Source: an uncultured Acetatifactor sp.
Lineage (GTDB): Bacteria; Bacillota; Clostridia; Lachnospirales; Lachnospiraceae
Direction: 5' to 3'
Assembly (NCBI GenBank): GCA_910584235.1
Contig: CAJTZD010000111.1
Coordinates: 1 to 8,201 of the forward strand
Length of the DNA: 8,201 nucleotides
Shown here: piece by piece, positions 6,086 through 8,201 of the stretch
Position numbering within the stretch: the stretch's first letter is position 1
How the letters are laid out: every line of letters starts with the position of its first letter
Program-made: the position numbers and the translations under genes
Notes under the pieces: generated by a model
The model's input: only the letters and a program-made list of their open reading frames with translations
The model's database searches: none
What the model was told of the DNA's origin: nothing

Positions 6086-7810
6086 ATGTCATTTAAGGTT
6101 GGTGTAGGCAAATCGGACTTTGAAGCATTGCGTAAATCCGATAATTATTATGTGGATAAAACGGACATCCTGTATGAGCTTGTTGAGGAAAAGGATAATC
6201 AGGTCACTTTGTTTACCAGGCCGCGGAGATTTGGGAAGACCCTGATGATGAGCATGATGTCCAATTTCTTCAGCATCACGAAAGACGGCAGGGCGATATT
6301 TGAGGGCCTCAAGATTACAGAATACAAAGAATTCTGCGGGAAGTGGATGAACCGGTATCCTGTGCTTTTCCTTTCGTTCAAGGATGTGGAGGCGGAGAAC
6401 TTTGAGGGTGCCTATGACATGCTGGAAGCAAGGCTTTCCGAAGTATGTATCGAACAGGCTGCTTTAAAGTCCGACAGCAAAGTGAACAGGAATGACGTTG
6501 CCACCTTTGAGAGGCTGGAGGCACAAAAAGGCACTCGGGCCGATGTGAAAAATTCCCTGAAAACCATCATGAGGATGATGCACGCTGTTTATGGCAAAAA
6601 GGTGATTCTCCTGCTGGACGAGTACGATGTGCCCCTTGCAGCCGCCAGTGAAAAGGATACCGCAGAAAACAAATACTATCCGTCCATGCTGGATGTAATC
6701 AGAGGGATTATGAGCACTGCGCTCAAGGATAATGAATTCCTGGAGTTCGCGGTGATTACAGGATGTCTTCGACCTGCGAAAGCCAGCATCTTTACGGGTA
6801 CCAATAATTTTGCCTCCTATTCCGTACTGGATGATGACTTTTCCGGGTACTTCGGCTTTTCCAGGGAGGAGGTGGAAGCGATGCTGTCCGCCGCCGACCG
6901 GGAGGACAAGGCAGATTTGATAAAAGAGTGGTACGACGGCTATGTATTCGGTGACAGCTGCGTGTATTGTCCATGGGATGTCATGAACTATATGTCTGCC
7001 TTAAGAAAGCGAAAGGATGCGATGCCGAAAAATTATTGGAAGTTCACAAGCCATAACGGAATCCTGCTTGCTTTTGTGGAGCGGACGGATTTTGATGTGA
7101 CGGAGAAATTCGAGGCGCTGCTAAACGGCGGGACTGTAACGCAGTCGATTTCCGATGAGCTGACCTATGGCATGCTCCAGACATCGGAGGATAATCTTTG
7201 GAGCGTACTGCTCATGACAGGATACCTTACGAAAGCGGATGCGGAGGAAGAGGGAGAAAGGGTTTCGCTGAAAATCCCCAATAAGGAGATTGCTTCCATA
7301 TTTCAGGATACTGTGGTGGCATATTTTCAAAATACAGTAGATGCCTCAGAAATCGTCAGCCTTATCCATGCGCTGTGGGAAAGCGATGAGACGGAAGCAA
7401 CCAGACTGATATCGGCCCTTTTGTGGTATACAATCAGCTACAATGACTATCACGAGGACTATTATCATGCTTTTCTGGCAGGAATCTTTGTAGGACAGGG
7501 CTATCATGTGGAATCCAATAAGGAAAAAGGCCTGGGCAGGCCGGATATATTGATTAAGGACAGGAGAAACCGCCGCGCAATCATCATAGAAGCCAAGAAA
7601 TCAAAAAAGGAATCTGATATGGACAGGGATTGCGATAAGGCAATCTCGCAGATTATCGATGAGAGATACAGCGAAGGCCTTTATGGATATACGCAGATCC
7701 TCTGCTACGGAGTGGCTTTCTTCCAGAAGCAGGCGAAAGTAAAAAAGTGGGCTGAATCTTACTGGCCGGACGGGAGGAAAGGGAACGACAACGCTGAGCA
7801 AGGCGAGTAG
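6086..7810 (+). CDS. AAA-ATPase with C-terminal PD-(D/E)XK nuclease domain
   Basis: This 574-residue protein looks complete. The N-terminus has the family signature VGKSDFEALRKSDNYYVDKT (8-26). It is followed by a Walker A variant TRPRRFGKT (K51, T52) and Walker B KVILLLDEYD (172-181, D178, E179), as in the 'predicted AAA-ATPase' family (AAA-ATPase_like, PF09820). A PD-(D/E)XK nuclease-like domain (PDDEXK_9 type) ends the protein: GRPD with D487, then IIIEAKK with E502 and K504. Length fits the usual 520-580. AAAGGAGG at 6072-6079, 6 bases before the ATG, is the strongest ribosome binding site here. These proteins are multiplied in gut Clostridia and Bacteroidetes. Their role is unproven; defence, DNA repair or a selfish lifestyle have all been considered. 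Intactness amid broken neighbours, with the site array just upstream, suggests a recent arrival or selection. Both are inference. Confidence 0.9.
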   Translation: MSFKVGVGKSDFEALRKSDNYYVDKTDILYELVEEKDNQVTLFTRPRRFGKTLMMSMMSNFFSITKDGRAIFEGLKITEYKEFCGKWMNRYPVLFLSFKDVEAENFEGAYDMLEARLSEVCIEQAALKSDSKVNRNDVATFERLEAQKGTRADVKNSLKTIMRMMHAVYGKKVILLLDEYDVPLAAASEKDTAENKYYPSMLDVIRGIMSTALKDNEFLEFAVITGCLRPAKASIFTGTNNFASYSVLDDDFSGYFGFSREEVEAMLSAADREDKADLIKEWYDGYVFGDSCVYCPWDVMNYMSALRKRKDAMPKNYWKFTSHNGILLAFVERTDFDVTEKFEALLNGGTVTQSISDELTYGMLQTSEDNLWSVLLMTGYLTKADAEEEGERVSLKIPNKEIASIFQDTVVAYFQNTVDASEIVSLIHALWESDETEATRLISALLWYTISYNDYHEDYYHAFLAGIFVGQGYHVESNKEKGLGRPDILIKDRRNRRAIIIEAKKSKKESDMDRDCDKAISQIIDERYSEGLYGYTQILCYGVAFFQKQAKVKKWAESYWPDGRKGNDNAEQGE

Positions 7811-7832
7811 GACTATTTGGCTTTGAATCAAC

Positions 7833-7994
7833 ATGGATGGATTTCTAAATGCAGATGGTAAAACGGGCAATGTAAGTGAGGAGTTGAAAGCGTTCTTAGA
7901 TTATGTGGCAGGCAGACCGTCGGAAGATGCATTTGTAAAGAAGCTGGAAAGTGCTGTTGAGAAAGCAAAGAAGAATCGGAAATGGAGAATTTAA
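7833..7994 (+). pseudogene. Rpn/PD-(D/E)XK nuclease-family transposase-like protein, C-terminal remnant
   Basis: A 53-codon frame encodes MDGFLNADGKTGNVSEELKA, then FLDYVAGRPSEDAFVKKLES, and ends AKKNRKWRI. This resembles the C-terminal region of Rpn (recombination-promoting nuclease) / PD-(D/E)XK transposase-like proteins, where such a segment follows the nuclease core and continues with a WRREYM-like stretch. The catalytic domain is missing and the tail stops early, so both ends are lost. No ribosome binding site precedes the ATG. It begins 22 bases after the intact AAA gene. Confidence 0.65.
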
Positions 7995-8026
7995 AAGAAG
8001 CAGAATGATTTTCACTTATGATTCAT

Positions 8027-8052
8027 AGGCAGGACATTTCAGTGTTCTGCCT
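8027..8052 (+). terminator. Hairpin, possible intrinsic terminator
   Basis: AGGCAGGACA (8027-8036) pairs with TGTTCTGCCT (8043-8052), 10 pairs including one G-U, around the loop TTTCAG. Only TTAATTG follows, so the T-run is weak on the plus strand. It lies between the Rpn remnant and the next gene and could end transcription coming from the AAA gene. Confidence 0.5.
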
Positions 8053-8104
8053 TAATTGATACTACAGTAGGGTTCCCCGGTGAAGAGAAAGGCTTGGAAA
8101 CGGA

Positions 8105-8201
8105 ATGCTTATAAGAGAATATCAATCGTCAGATTGTAAGGAATTGGCGGAGCTCTTTTATGATACGGTTCACAGGGTGAACGCCAGAGACTATACAAAG
8201 G
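8105..8201 (+). CDS. GNAT-family N-acetyltransferase, 5' end only
   Basis: The frame opens at ATG 8105 and runs off the window after 32 codons. It starts MLIREYQSSDCKELAELFYD and continues TVHRVNARDYTK. This is the typical first strand and helix of small GNAT acetyltransferases of Firmicutes (about 150-160 residues), with the I-R-x-Y/F start and the LFYDTVH helix. The acetyl-CoA site lies beyond the window. GAAAGG (8087-8092) is the nearest purine-rich stretch and is somewhat far from the ATG. It is separated from the AAA gene by a hairpin (8027-8052), so it is probably transcribed separately. Confidence 0.7.
   Translation, partial: MLIREYQSSDCKELAELFYDTVHRVNARDYTK

Noticed and set aside
8043..8104. 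Promoter for the last GNAT gene
   Set aside because: TTGATA-like and GATACT-like strings occur, but no pair has acceptable spacing.

Overview
The window looks like chromosomal DNA of a gut-type member of the Clostridia (Bacillota), most likely Lachnospiraceae. This rests on AGGAGG-like ribosome binding sites, mixed AT/GC-rich codon use, and several protein families that are multiplied in that group (AAA-ATPase/PD-(D/E)XK proteins, Rpn-type nucleases, small GNAT acetyltransferases). That is inference; there is no rRNA or other marker gene in the window.

The left half (1-4022) holds two large, apparently intact plus-strand genes. The first is an integral-membrane UbiA-superfamily prenyltransferase-like protein (159-1058). 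After a 315-base gap containing short repeats and dyads comes an 882-residue phosphoenolpyruvate-synthase-like / rifampin-phosphotransferase-like protein (1374-4022). It has an N-terminal ATP-grasp domain, an unassigned middle and a C-terminal swivelling phosphohistidine domain (His839). An array of 20-residue tandem repeats is inserted into its ATP-grasp domain. The pair could be a small-molecule modification cassette, with membrane-embedded prenyl transfer plus ATP-driven phosphoryl transfer, but no substrate can be read from the sequence.

The right half (4100-8201) is a patchwork. A near-consensus promoter (4105-4133) drives a GNAT acetyltransferase broken after about 45 residues. It runs into a nitrilase-family 3' remnant with an internal frameshift. 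Next is the first 200 residues of an AAA-ATPase, fused with a few bases of overlap to the last 65 or so residues of a sugar-phosphate isomerase/epimerase-type TIM barrel. The TIM-barrel similarity stops where an unusual array begins: four 13-base sites, two direct and two inverted, at 5933-6032. Beyond the array is an intact 574-residue AAA-ATPase/PD-(D/E)XK protein (6086-7810), then a remnant of an Rpn-type nuclease (7833-7994), a hairpin, and the start of another GNAT gene that leaves the window at 8201.

All recognisable genes lie on the plus strand. The main points of interest are the UbiA/PEP-utilising pair, the in-frame repeat insert, the site array at the scar boundary, and the density of gene fragments around nuclease-linked ATPases. 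I see no CRISPR array, tRNA, rRNA or complete insertion sequence.
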